Of a stretch of 25,959 nt of DNA, positions 8,444 through 16,036 are shown piece after piece. Source of the DNA: JBBAFM01 sp041655415 (lineage in GTDB: Bacteria > Bacillota > Clostridia > Peptostreptococcales > JAAYPU01); the NCBI GenBank assembly GCA_964429195.1, contig CAYSBC010000026.1, positions 1 through 25,959 on the forward strand, in the 5' to 3' direction. Under the pieces are notes generated by a model. That model did no database searches, was not told the origin of the DNA, and saw only the letters and a program-made list of their open reading frames with translations. The translations under genes and the position numbers were made by a program. Within the stretch, counting starts at the first letter, position 1; the number at the start of each line of letters is the position of its first letter.

Positions 8444-8983
8444 TCACAGGAGATCATTTTTTATTTTTTCTAACCATTCTATCTTAGCTTTTTGAATATC
8501 GATACCGTAATCAATAATATGGATTCGAAAGCGATCTATTTCCTTTTTTATCATACTTTCTTTGGCATGAACAAAATTATTATACTTATCCTCCATAAAT
8601 TTTAGCTGACGGTCAATCTTGTCTATTATCTCATCTTTGCTTAACATGCTAAAGTGATTTACCTTATATAAAAAACTGTATTTGTTGAAAAAATCATAAC
8701 GGGTACTGTCATATTCTGCATCATCTGATTTGAGCCAATTATCAAAATCTTCCTCGCCTTTAGGCGTAATTTTGATCATCTTTCTATTTGGAGTATTCTC
8801 TTGTTGAAAAACCTCTCGAATGATTAAACCATCCTCTTCCATTTTTTTCACTAAGGTATAAAGCTGTCCCTTATTGATTTCAGGACCTTGATCCGCAAAA
8901 TCCCTGGAAACAACCTTTAATATATCGTAGCCATGGGCTGGATAATCCTTAACCAATCCAAGAATCATGTATTTTAAACTCAC
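8444..8983 (-). CDS. PadR family transcriptional regulator
   Basis: 179-aa PadR-type repressor: an N-terminal winged helix (SLKYMILGLV, AHGYDI, KGQLYTLVKKMEEDGLI at about residues 2-60) and a longer C-terminal helical dimerisation domain of the Vir_act_alpha_C type (about 90-175). GGGAGG lies eight bases upstream of the GTG at 8983, whereas the further upstream GTG at 8992 overlaps that site. The protein therefore most likely begins M-SLKYMILGL, as is normal for PadR. It is divergent from the thioesterase gene, and an inverted repeat over that gene's -35 box is the natural operator candidate. Ligand unknown; PadR proteins often sense aromatic or lipophilic compounds. Confidence 0.93.
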   Translation of the reverse strand: MSLKYMILGLVKDYPAHGYDILKVVSRDFADQGPEINKGQLYTLVKKMEEDGLIIREVFQQENTPNRKMIKITPKGEEDFDNWLKSDDAEYDSTRYDFFNKYSFLYKVNHFSMLSKDEIIDKIDRQLKFMEDKYNNFVHAKESMIKKEIDRFRIHIIDYGIDIQKAKIEWLEKIKNDLL

Positions 8984-9033
8984 TAAAGCCACCTCCCTAT
9001 TTATTGATTATATTAACTAAATAATAGTTCTGT

Positions 9034-9061
9034 CAAATGTTAATAATAGTATTGACATTTG
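9034..9061. promoter_or_regulatory. Candidate PadR operator (inverted repeat)
   Basis: Perfect 7-bp inverted repeat CAAATGT-N14-ACATTTG. The right arm overlaps the -35 box TTGACA (9052-9057) of the thioesterase promoter. The ATGT/ACAT half-sites resemble reported PadR operators. Assignment to the neighbouring PadR is inference. Confidence 0.55.
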
Positions 9062-9080
9062 TAAAACGAGATAGTAATAT
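9052..9080 (+). promoter_or_regulatory. SigA-type promoter of the thioesterase gene
   Basis: TTGACA at 9052-9057, a 17-bp spacer and TAATAT at 9075-9080, about 70 bases before the start codon. A tandem ACTATATTA repeat (9090-9098 and 9121-9129) lies in the leader. Confidence 0.75.
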
Positions 9081-9151
9081 ATGTATTATACTATATTAGA
9101 TGTATACTAGTCTATATATAACTATATTATTTTTATTCGGAGGTAAAAATC

Positions 9152-9604
9152 ATGAAATTTTCTCCATCAGATGAAAACTTTGTTGAGCGTATTACTACTA
9201 GCTTTCACAAACAAGGCATCATGGGAACAATAGGAGCCAAATTAGTTAAGGTTGCACCGGGAGAAGTACAGATTGAGTTCCCATATAATCAAGCATTTAC
9301 GCAGCAGCATGGATTCCTACATGCTGGAGTTATGACTACAGTAGTAGACAGCGCATGCGGCTATTGTGCCAGTACGCTGATGCCCAGTGATTCGGAAGTC
9401 TTGACAATAGAATACAAGGCAAACTTTATTGCTCCGGGAGCAGGCAAGGAATTTTTGGCTATTGGACGTGTTGTTAAGCCGGGAAGAACGATTACAACTT
9501 GCCAGGGGGAAGTATTGGCTAAGGATGAAAAAACAGGTGAATATAAAACAATTATCATCATGCAAGCCACAATGATGACTGTATCAACATCCATAAGAAA
9601 GTAA
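9152..9604 (+). CDS. PaaI-family hotdog-fold thioesterase
   Basis: 150-aa single hotdog-domain protein of the PaaI/YdiI type, predicted to hydrolyse an acyl-CoA or aryl-CoA thioester. The signature HGFLHAGVMTTVVDSACGY (about residues 50-68) contains the conserved His-Gly and the acidic residue of the long helix, and SEVLTIEYKANFIAPG is the following strand pair. The start ATG follows CGGAGGT. It is monocistronic: its own promoter lies upstream and a strong hairpin terminator follows. The divergent PadR regulator suggests induction by a compound that is detoxified or degraded through a CoA ester; the substrate cannot be read from sequence. Confidence 0.9.
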   Translation: MKFSPSDENFVERITTSFHKQGIMGTIGAKLVKVAPGEVQIEFPYNQAFTQQHGFLHAGVMTTVVDSACGYCASTLMPSDSEVLTIEYKANFIAPGAGKEFLAIGRVVKPGRTITTCQGEVLAKDEKTGEYKTIIIMQATMMTVSTSIRK

Positions 9605-9643
9605 TTAGGAAGGAAAAGGAAAAGAGGCTGTAAAAAAGTAAAG

Positions 9644-9700
9644 AGACTCAAAATAGAGTGTAGCCAATTGCTAGGTATATTCTAAATTTTGAGTCTTTTG
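9644..9700. terminator. Bidirectional terminator between thioesterase gene and ung
   Basis: AGACTCAAAAT (9644-9654) pairs perfectly with ATTTTGAGTCT (9686-9696), and further imperfect pairing occurs inside the loop. A T-rich tract follows on the plus strand (TTTTGTTTT), and the A-rich tract before it serves the minus strand. Confidence 0.8.
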
Positions 9701-9704
9701 TTTT

Positions 9705-10379
9705 CTAAATATTTTCAATTTGCCAATCAATAGGATCTTTGCCAATAGATATAAGAAAGTTATTGGTTTTAGAAAAGGGTTTACTGCCAAAGAAACCTCT
9801 ATGGGCAGACAAGGGACTTGGATGGACAGATTGAATAATATAGTGCTCTGGGTTGTTAATGAGAGGTAACTTGGATTGGGCATTTTTCCCCCATAGTATA
9901 AAGACGATAGGATCTTGACGTAAATTCAATAAAGAAATAATTTTATCCGTAAAATTCTCCCAGCCCATATTCATGTGAGAATTAGCTTGACCGCTTCTCA
10001 CCGTTAATACAGCATTCAGTAGCAGAACTCCTTGATCGGACCATTTTTTTAAATAACCATGATTGGGGATAGGGTAGCCTAAGTCATCTTTTAACTCCTT
10101 AAAGATATTAACGAGAGAAGGGGGAGCTGCTATATTAGGCTTTACAGAAAAGCTCAGTCCATGAGCTTGATGAGGACCATGATAAGGATCCTGACCTATG
10201 ATAACAGCTTTAACATCCTTATACTCCGTATAGTGCAGAGCATTAAAGATAGCATATTTGTCAGGAAATATTATATTTGTTTTATATTCTTGAATTAAAA
10301 TATTTCTCAGCTTCTTATAATAATCTTTTTCAAATTCATCCTTTAATAAAGGATGCCAATCATTCTTTAATATTTGCAT
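9705..10379 (-). CDS. ung: Uracil-DNA glycosylase
   Basis: 224-aa family-1 uracil-DNA glycosylase that removes uracil from DNA to start base-excision repair. The catalytic water-activating motif GQDPYHG, the uracil-binding AAPPSLVNIFKEL and LLLNAVLTVR segments, and the minor-groove loop HPSPLSAHRGFFGS are intact. GTG 10388 and ATG 10385 are also in frame, but GAGGG at 10388-10392 is best spaced (8 nt) to ATG 10379, giving MQILKNDW, a common family start. It is transcribed alone on the minus strand and ends against a shared terminator. Confidence 0.96.
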   Translation of the reverse strand: MQILKNDWHPLLKDEFEKDYYKKLRNILIQEYKTNIIFPDKYAIFNALHYTEYKDVKAVIIGQDPYHGPHQAHGLSFSVKPNIAAPPSLVNIFKELKDDLGYPIPNHGYLKKWSDQGVLLLNAVLTVRSGQANSHMNMGWENFTDKIISLLNLRQDPIVFILWGKNAQSKLPLINNPEHYIIQSVHPSPLSAHRGFFGSKPFSKTNNFLISIGKDPIDWQIENI

Positions 10380-10396
10380 ATGCATCACCCTCGTTA

Positions 10397-10405
10397 ATTA
10401 TAGCA
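10397..10405 (-). promoter_or_regulatory. Extended -10 promoter of ung
   Basis: On the minus strand the sequence reads TGCTATAAT, an extended -10 element, about 18 bases upstream of the ung start codon. No good -35 box is present. A plus-strand TATAAT (10424-10429) lies just beyond, so the divergent promoters are close together. Confidence 0.4.
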
Positions 10406-10488
10406 TAAGAATCGCCTATCATGTATAATAGAAAACAATGAAACAGAAAAGAATGGAAGAGTATAAAACAGATGGGAAGGAAAAAAAA

Positions 10489-11289
10489 ATGAATGAAACT
10501 ATAAAGATTATTGAAAATTTAAAGACGATTAGGAAATTTTCAGATAAAAATATAAAGGATGAGGACTTGCTTATTATCATGAAATCTTCGGTCAATGCCG
10601 CGACTGCTTCAGCAAGACAAACCTACTCCATTATTGCTATAGAGAATCGAGAAGTAATGAAGGAAATAGGCTGTGTCGGTAACAAGCTATTGATATTTTG
10701 TGTTGATTTTAACAGGATGATTGATACAACGGAATATTTAGGATTTGAATATGTTCAAGGGATACCTCTTGTTGATTTTATAACAGGTAGTACGGATACA
10801 ATTCTTGCCGCACAAACCGCTTCAATTGCTGCTAAATCCATGGGAATAGATTCCCTTTTTAGTAATTGTGTTCATCGAGGGGACATGCACCGGTTATTCA
10901 GGTTATTAAAGCTACCTGAAAAGTATTGTTTTCCTATTATTGCTTTGGCCCTTGGGTATTCCGATGAGGAAGAGTCAAAGAGAGTAAAGAAGGGACGATT
11001 AAGTGGACCCGGTATCATTCATTTTAATGAATACAAAAGGGCAAATGCCGAAGAATTGGAAAATATAGTTTTAGAATATGATGACCGGGATAAAAACTTT
11101 TTGTCATTACTGAATAACTGGGAAGAAAAAGGCTATAATCATTACCTTGATTATTTTTATGAAGTCTGGTGCGGTTATGAAAAAAAAGGTCAAAAACCTA
11201 CTGGCGGGAGGAAGCCTGAGAGGAATTATAGTGGAGTAGAAGAGATGTTAATAAAAACTGGATTTTTACGTAAGGAGAACTGTTCATGA
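10489..11289 (+). CDS. Nitroreductase-family protein
   Basis: 266 aa. The start reads MNETIKIIENLKTIRKFSDK, where R14 and S18 belong to the FMN-binding R-(x)-S/F motif of nitroreductases. Later blocks (TDTILAAQTASIAAKSMGIDSLFS and FPIIALALGYSDE) match the dimer-interface and C-terminal strands of the fold. The C-terminal extension (about 180-266) is charged and unassigned. Function: probable FMN-dependent NAD(P)H oxidoreductase of unknown substrate. ATG 10438 is in frame, but a TATAAT at 10424-10429 would place transcription start at or near that codon, and GAAGGA sits seven bases before ATG 10489. The stop overlaps the azlC start (ATGA), so it is translationally coupled to the transporter. 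Confidence 0.88.
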   Translation: MNETIKIIENLKTIRKFSDKNIKDEDLLIIMKSSVNAATASARQTYSIIAIENREVMKEIGCVGNKLLIFCVDFNRMIDTTEYLGFEYVQGIPLVDFITGSTDTILAAQTASIAAKSMGIDSLFSNCVHRGDMHRLFRLLKLPEKYCFPIIALALGYSDEEESKRVKKGRLSGPGIIHFNEYKRANAEELENIVLEYDDRDKNFLSLLNNWEEKGYNHYLDYFYEVWCGYEKKGQKPTGGRKPERNYSGVEEMLIKTGFLRKENCS

Positions 11290-11984
11290 AAACAAGGACT
11301 AAAGCTTTTAAGACAGCTTTTCCACATACCATTCCTGTACTGACAGGTTTTACATTCTTAGGGGTTGCATATGGCATACTCATGAACAGTAAAGGCTATG
11401 GCACGGGGTGGACTGCTTTAATGAGCCTGATGGCATTTGCAGGCTCCGCACAATATGTAGCCGTTACTTTTCTGACAACCCTTTTTAACCCCCTTTATGC
11501 TTTGGCCATGACGCTTATCATCAATGCAAGACATTTATTTTATGGTATTTCAATGCTTGGAAAATATAAAGATACGGGAAAATTCAAGCCTTACCTTATT
11601 TTTGGCTTATGCGATGAAACATTTTCCATTGTTTGCTCAACACAGGCACCAGAGGATGTTGACCCCAACTGGTTTTATTTTTTTATAACAGTCCTCGACC
11701 ATTTTTATTGGGTTCTTGGTTCAGTTCTTGGTAGTCTTTTAGGCAGTCTATTTTCATTTAACACAAAGGGACTGGATTTTGTATTGACGGCATTATTTAT
11801 AGTAATATTCCTAGAACAGTGGAAAGCTAGGGATAATCGTCTATCATCGATGATCGGGGTTTCTGTTTCTGCTCTTTGTTTAATCATTATTGGACAGGAA
11901 CATTTTATTATTCCATCGATGATTTTTATATTAGTAACGCTAACCCTATTGAAAAAGCACATCCTTCATAGACAGGAACACTAG
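11286..11984 (+). CDS. azlC: AzlC-family branched-chain amino acid exporter subunit
   Basis: 232-aa polytopic membrane protein of the AzlC (LIV-E) family. It begins with a basic segment, then FPHTIPVLTGFTFLGVAYGILM, and carries the family's FAGSAQYVAVTFL and INARHLFYGISM motifs. With AzlD it forms a branched-chain amino acid (and analogue) efflux pump. The start overlaps the nitroreductase stop by four bases, and azlD follows after 13 bases. No regulator of the AzlB/Lrp type is nearby. Confidence 0.93.
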   Translation: MKTRTKAFKTAFPHTIPVLTGFTFLGVAYGILMNSKGYGTGWTALMSLMAFAGSAQYVAVTFLTTLFNPLYALAMTLIINARHLFYGISMLGKYKDTGKFKPYLIFGLCDETFSIVCSTQAPEDVDPNWFYFFITVLDHFYWVLGSVLGSLLGSLFSFNTKGLDFVLTALFIVIFLEQWKARDNRLSSMIGVSVSALCLIIIGQEHFIIPSMIFILVTLTLLKKHILHRQEH

Positions 11985-11997
11985 AGGAGAAAAGAAC

Positions 11998-12333
11998 ATG
12001 ACTTTATCACCTATTCAGACTTTTATTATTATTTGTATGGTAACCTTAGGAACAATGGTAACAAGGTTCTTGCCTTTTTTAATTTTTAAGCCGAATCAAT
12101 CTAACAATTCTTATATTTCTTATTTAGGACAAGTTTTACCCTATGCGGCCATAGGGTTGTTGGTGGTGTATTGTCTTAAAGACTTTAGTTTTAAAGGTCC
12201 TAACCATGGAATGGCTGAGATACTTGCTATTTTATTTATTGTCATGCTCCATTACTGGAAGGGAAACACGCTTCTTAGCATCGGATTAGGGACAGTTCTT
12301 TATATGGTATTTGTTCAGACGATATTTATTTAA
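11998..12333 (+). CDS. azlD: AzlD-family branched-chain amino acid exporter subunit
   Basis: 111-aa small membrane protein with three to four hydrophobic segments and the AzlD hallmark MVTRFLPFLIF near residue 20, followed by YLGQVLPYAAIGLLVVYCLKD. It is the obligate small partner of AzlC. An AGAGGAG site precedes the ATG. A 6-bp hairpin with a GAGA loop (TGGCAA/TTGCCA, 12335-12350) follows the stop but has no T-run, so read-through into glpK is likely. Confidence 0.93.
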   Translation: MTLSPIQTFIIICMVTLGTMVTRFLPFLIFKPNQSNNSYISYLGQVLPYAAIGLLVVYCLKDFSFKGPNHGMAEILAILFIVMLHYWKGNTLLSIGLGTVLYMVFVQTIFI

Positions 12334-12379
12334 GTGGCAAGAGATTGCCAAAGAAATTATAAGGTTAGGAGATAATCTC

Positions 12380-13888
12380 ATGAATCAATACATATTATCT
12401 TTGGATCAAGGAACAACAAGCTCAAGAGCACTACTATTTGATAAAAATGGAAAAGTCCTTGGTATGGCTCAAAAAGAATTGACCCAGATTTACCCAAAGC
12501 CGGGTTGGGTAGAGCATGATCCTATGGAGCTATGGGCCACTCAGATTGGAGTTGCAAAGGAGGTCCTTGAAAGAACAGGGATAAGACCTCAAGAGATTGC
12601 AGCCATCGGTATTGCCAACCAAAGAGAAACAACTCTTGTTTGGGAAAAGAATACAGGTAAACCCATTTATAATGCAATTGTATGGCAATGTAGAAGGACG
12701 GCTGATATCTGCGATGCTTTAAAAGCAAGGGGTCTGGAAAAATATATTCGTGAAAATACAGGCCTCTTAATTGATGCCTATTTTTCCGGAACAAAGATTC
12801 AATGGATTCTGGATCATGTTGAGGGAGCACGAGCTAAAGCGGAGAAAGGTGAACTCATTTTTGGTACGGTGGACACATGGATAATCTGGAATCTAACCAG
12901 AGGCAAAGTGCATGTAACAGATTATTCGAATGCATCGCGAACGATGCTATTTAATATTAAAGAGCTGGTATGGGATAAAAAGATTCTTAGTGAACTGGAT
13001 ATTCCAATGGCCATGCTACCTGAAGTAAGGCCATCCAGTTATCATTATGGTTTAACAGATTCGGATGTCTTTGGAGGTCAAAAAATTCCTATTGCAGGCG
13101 ATGCAGGCGATCAACAGGCCGCTCTTTTTGGACAAACATGCTTTGAGCCAGGAATGGCGAAAAATACCTATGGGACAGGTTGCTTCTTACTTATGAATAC
13201 AGGCGAAAAATTTGTGCCCTCAGAGAATGGCTTGTTAACAACAATCGCATGGGGAATAGATGGAAAGGTTCAATATGCCATGGAAGGAAGTATTTTTGTT
13301 GCAGGAGCCGCTATTCAATGGTTGAGAGATGAAATGAGACTTATTAATTCCTCGGGTGATAGCGAAAAAATGGCTCTTTCTGTTGAAGATACCAAGGGTG
13401 TTTATGTTGTTCCAAGTTTTGTTGGTTTGGGGGCACCCTACTGGAATATGTATGCAAGAGGAACTATTATAGGGATTACTAGAGGAACGAACAGGAATCA
13501 TATTGTAAGGGCCACTCTGGAATCACTTGCATTTCAGACAAAGGATGTATTCAAGGCCATGGAGGAGGACTCGGGGATTAAGCTTCAAGCACTCAAGGTG
13601 GATGGAGGTGCTACTGAAAATAATTTTTTAATGCAGTTTCAATCGGACATACTTGGTGTATCTATTAATAAACCGGAGATTACTGAAACCACCGCCCTTG
13701 GTGCAGCATATCTGGCAGGATTAGCCGTAGGTTTTTGGAGCAGCAAGAAAGAAATCATGAAAAATTGGAATTTAAATAGAACATTTACACCTTCAATAAC
13801 AGAAGAAATAAGAGAGAAAAAATATAAGGGATGGGAAAAAGCTATTAAAGCAACTCTTATGATATATAACAATGAAAATTGGGACTAG
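12380..13888 (+). CDS. glpK: Glycerol kinase
   Basis: 502-aa FGGY kinase, standard length, converting glycerol and ATP to glycerol-3-phosphate. Visible signatures include the N-terminal DQGTTSSRA phosphate loop, NQRETT and VWQCRRT substrate residues, DYSNASRTM, AGDQQAALFGQ, NTYGTGCF, and the C-terminal KVDGGATEN and TTALGAAYLAGLA. ATG 12380 is chosen because TTAGGAG lies eight bases before it; the frame is open back into azlD. Where HPr-regulated Gram-positive enzymes have the phosphorylatable histidine in a YHFYG loop, this protein has V230 (DVFGG), suggesting it is not activated by HPr phosphorylation (inference). No glpF or glpD neighbour is present. Confidence 0.95.
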   Translation: MNQYILSLDQGTTSSRALLFDKNGKVLGMAQKELTQIYPKPGWVEHDPMELWATQIGVAKEVLERTGIRPQEIAAIGIANQRETTLVWEKNTGKPIYNAIVWQCRRTADICDALKARGLEKYIRENTGLLIDAYFSGTKIQWILDHVEGARAKAEKGELIFGTVDTWIIWNLTRGKVHVTDYSNASRTMLFNIKELVWDKKILSELDIPMAMLPEVRPSSYHYGLTDSDVFGGQKIPIAGDAGDQQAALFGQTCFEPGMAKNTYGTGCFLLMNTGEKFVPSENGLLTTIAWGIDGKVQYAMEGSIFVAGAAIQWLRDEMRLINSSGDSEKMALSVEDTKGVYVVPSFVGLGAPYWNMYARGTIIGITRGTNRNHIVRATLESLAFQTKDVFKAMEEDSGIKLQALKVDGGATENNFLMQFQSDILGVSINKPEITETTALGAAYLAGLAVGFWSSKKEIMKNWNLNRTFTPSITEEIREKKYKGWEKAIKATLMIYNNENWD

Positions 13889-13906
13889 AGGTTTTGACGT
13901 ATAACT

Positions 13907-13915
13907 TGGTATAAT
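13907..13915 (+). promoter_or_regulatory. Extended -10 promoter of the thioesterase-lipoprotein-SDR unit
   Basis: TGGTATAAT, a full extended -10 element, 46 bases before the TTG start. A TTGACG at 13893-13898 is too close (11-bp spacing) to be its -35 box. Confidence 0.5.
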
Positions 13916-13960
13916 GGGATAAAATGAAAAAAGTTTAACATAATATAAAGAGGTGATATT

Positions 13961-14449
13961 TTGAAGGCAAAGACAGTAGAAGAATCCATGGCAAGTATGG
14001 GGAGTTTAATGCATCCGGGACAAGGTAACCCTGCGGGCAATATCCATGGTGGGGAGATTATTAAGCTCATGGATAATACAGCAGGAATAGTCGCTTATCG
14101 ACATGCGAGGACAAATGTAGTCACAGCAAGAGTTGATCAAATTGAATTTCTTCTTCCTGTACATATAGGCGATATACTGACATGCAATGCAAAACTAACT
14201 TTTATCAGCAAACAATCTATGGAGATTATGGTTACAGCCTTGGTGGAAGAACTCGTAATAGAACCCAAGGTTCAAGTGGCACTTACAGCACTTTTTACTA
14301 TGGTAGCACTGGATGAGGATGGTAATCCTACCGAAGTTCCTCCATTAGAGCTTAAAACAGAAGAAGAAAAAAGACTATTTGAAGAAGGACAGAAAAGATA
14401 TTTAACCTATAAAGCAATGAGAGAGGAAAGAAAAAGCAAAGAGAAGTAG
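13961..14449 (+). CDS. Acyl-CoA thioesterase, hotdog fold (YciA/YkhA type)
   Basis: 162-aa single hotdog-domain acyl-CoA hydrolase. Key block: NPAGNIHGGEIIKLMDNTAGIVAYRHA (about residues 24-50), holding the catalytic Asn/His-Gly-Gly and the aspartate on the central helix; the ARVDQIEFLLPVHIGDIL strand pair follows. It releases free acids and CoA from acyl-CoA; chain length cannot be deduced. The start is TTG 13961, seven bases after AAGAGGTGA; the first ATG (13985) has no site. The C-terminal tail is charged and helical. Probably co-transcribed with the lipoprotein and SDR genes. Confidence 0.92.
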   Translation: MKAKTVEESMASMGSLMHPGQGNPAGNIHGGEIIKLMDNTAGIVAYRHARTNVVTARVDQIEFLLPVHIGDILTCNAKLTFISKQSMEIMVTALVEELVIEPKVQVALTALFTMVALDEDGNPTEVPPLELKTEEEKRLFEEGQKRYLTYKAMREERKSKEK

Positions 14450-14465
14450 GGAAAGGAGATTAAAA

Positions 14466-15038
14466 ATGAAAGTAAAAAGAGCATTAATGATTATCTTAGG
14501 AATGATGATGTCTATTACAATAATGATGGGCTGCACTGAAGAAAATGGCAAGATTGAAAAGGAAAATGGAAAAATTGAGCAGGAAAACGGCACAGGCGAA
14601 GAAGAAGAGAAGGGAGCAGAAGAAACAAAAATAACAGCCCAAGAAAAGGTAAAAATAGAGGATTACAGTCTATTAGACATATACGATATAGATATCAATG
14701 CAGATGGGCAAGATGAAAGCATAGCTTTATACACCGCAGCAGAAACAGATCAAAATGGTGAAATTATATGGGATGATGGGCAAAATTGGTCATTGATAGT
14801 CCATGGGCAAGATGAAGATTATGTCTTATTTGACCAATACGTTCAAATAGGGAGTATTCAATTTTATGTGTTTACAGCGGATGATATTTTCCATATCGTA
14901 ACAATGCAAAACACCACCGCCGGATTGAAAATGGTCGAATATACTTTTGATAGCGACAATGGTGTTTTTTCTCAAAAGACAAGATATGAAGCTCCGGGCA
15001 ATGTTAACATGCTTCATGTTTCAAGAAACCAGTTTTAG
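14466..15038 (+). CDS. Predicted lipoprotein of unknown function
   Basis: 190 aa with a signal peptide ending in an atypical lipobox (IMMGC, C23), so probably lipid-anchored outside the cell. A low-complexity, Glu/Lys-rich linker (about 24-60) contains the heptad ENGKIEK/ENGKIEQ/ENGTGEE. The C-terminal domain (about 68-190) begins DIYDIDINADGQDESIALYT, where the DxNxDGxDE spacing resembles the calcium-binding loop seen in VCBS/FG-GAP and EF-hand-like proteins; binding is inference. AAAGGAG precedes the ATG. The gene lies 16 bases after the thioesterase. Confidence 0.85.
   Translation: MKVKRALMIILGMMMSITIMMGCTEENGKIEKENGKIEQENGTGEEEEKGAEETKITAQEKVKIEDYSLLDIYDIDINADGQDESIALYTAAETDQNGEIIWDDGQNWSLIVHGQDEDYVLFDQYVQIGSIQFYVFTADDIFHIVTMQNTTAGLKMVEYTFDSDNGVFSQKTRYEAPGNVNMLHVSRNQF
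14541..14603 (+). repeat. 21-bp tandem repeat inside the lipoprotein gene
   Basis: Three adjacent 21-bp units (14541-14561, 14562-14582, 14583-14603) encode ENGKIEK, ENGKIEQ and the decayed ENGTGEE. In frame, so copy number could change linker length without disrupting the protein. Confidence 0.75.
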
Positions 15039-15071
15039 TAGATAGAATAAGAATTGAAGGGAGAGAAGTGA

Positions 15072-15839
15072 ATGAGTAATTTATTTGATTTAACAGGAAA
15101 GGTAGCGCTTGTCACAGGAGCTTCATCGGGTTTGGGCATACAGTTTGCAAAAGCTTTGGCAAAGGAAGGAGCAGATATTGCTATAACAGCAAGAAGAGTG
15201 GATAAGTTAAATGAAGTTAAGGCAGAAATTGAGAAACTTGGAGTAAGATGTTTTTCCGTTCCTGGAGATGCAAGTGATGTAAAAGCAATAAAAGCTATTG
15301 TCACTGCGGTTAATGAACATTTTGGAAAAATTGATATCCTAGTGAACAATGCGGGAATTGGGCTTACTGAGCCCGCTGAGGAACAATCCGATGAGACATG
15401 GGAAACCATGATGCGGGTTAATCTTAACGGAGTTTATTATTTTGCACGGGAAGCTGCCAAAGGTATGATAGCCAGAAAATATGGAAAAATCATTAATATA
15501 GGCTCTATTCACAGTACAGTCGCAATGACTGGACTTCCGGTATCCGCTTATGCTACTACAAAGGGTGGGGTTTTGATGATGTCCAAGGCACTAGCCAATG
15601 AATGGGCAAAACATAATATTACCGTCAACACGATTGGTCCCGCTTATTTTGAAAGTGAAATGACAGCAGAAATTATTCATGATAATGCATTTCAAGTTGT
15701 GCTCAATACTTACTGTCCAATGGGGAGAGCTGGAAAAGAAGGAGAATTGGATGGTGCAATCGTTTACTTTGCATCGGATGCTTCAAGCTATACAACAGGA
15801 CAATATCTGGCAGTAGATGGAGGCTGGACAAGCATTTAG
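15072..15839 (+). CDS. Short-chain dehydrogenase/reductase (gluconate 5-dehydrogenase/FabG-like)
   Basis: 255-aa classical SDR. Visible: cofactor loop TGASSGLG (about residues 15-22), a likely NADP-preferring RR after the second strand (ITARRVD), NNAG, catalytic S in IGSIHS, and YATTK of the YxxxK motif. The C-terminal YTTGQYLAVDGGW is typical. The overall pattern is closest to gluconate/2-deoxygluconate dehydrogenases and 3-oxoacyl reductases, and the substrate is unresolved. GGGAGAG precedes the ATG. Last gene of the unit, closed by a strong terminator. Confidence 0.9.
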   Translation: MSNLFDLTGKVALVTGASSGLGIQFAKALAKEGADIAITARRVDKLNEVKAEIEKLGVRCFSVPGDASDVKAIKAIVTAVNEHFGKIDILVNNAGIGLTEPAEEQSDETWETMMRVNLNGVYYFAREAAKGMIARKYGKIINIGSIHSTVAMTGLPVSAYATTKGGVLMMSKALANEWAKHNITVNTIGPAYFESEMTAEIIHDNAFQVVLNTYCPMGRAGKEGELDGAIVYFASDASSYTTGQYLAVDGGWTSI

Positions 15840-15879
15840 CATGGATGCCACGAGAATAATATAAATGATATGAACAATG

Positions 15880-15912
15880 GAGACCGTTTTATAAAATGGT
15901 CTCTGTTTTTTT
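15880..15912 (+). terminator. Rho-independent terminator after the SDR gene
   Basis: GAGACC (15880-15885) pairs with GGTCTC (15898-15903); the 12-base loop GTTTTATAAAAT is itself nearly self-complementary, and TGTTTTTTT follows. Confidence 0.9.
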
Positions 15913-15942
15913 ATATGAATATCGAAACAAAGGGAGTATAGA

Positions 15943-15971
15943 TTGACAGGATAAGTTTCTTCATATATAAT
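15943..15971 (+). promoter_or_regulatory. Exact consensus SigA promoter of the DUF6530/GIY-YIG unit
   Basis: TTGACA (15943-15948), exactly 17 bp, TATAAT (15966-15971): a perfect match to the housekeeping consensus and the best promoter in the window. Transcription should begin near 15978, inside the interlocked inverted repeats. Confidence 0.88.
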
Positions 15972-15973
15972 TA

Positions 15974-16008
15974 ATTAGTAATTTACTGGTTTACTAATCT
16001 AGTAAATT
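15974..16008. promoter_or_regulatory. Interlocked inverted repeats over the transcription start (operator)
   Basis: Repeat 1: ATTAGTAA (15974-15981) with TTACTAAT (15991-15998). Repeat 2: AATTTACT (15980-15987) with AGTAAATT (16001-16008). They share two bases and carry four AGTAA/TTACT half-sites. Placement just downstream of a consensus -10 box fits a repressor site. The cognate regulator is unknown. Confidence 0.65.
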
Positions 16009-16036
16009 GAAAATTTCAAAGGAGAGAGGAAGTAAA

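Noticed and set aside
8432..8462. Possible terminator between the flavoprotein and padR genes
   Set aside because: A T-run exists, but the GATC-based pairing before it is only 4-5 bp with a long loop; too weak to call.
12335..12350. TGGCAA-GAGA-TTGCCA hairpin after azlD
   Set aside because: Only 6 bp and no following T-run; it could be chance and is not called a terminator.
13893..13915. TTGACG followed by TATAAT as a -35/-10 pair
   Set aside because: The spacer is 11 bp, too short for SigA; only the extended -10 was kept.
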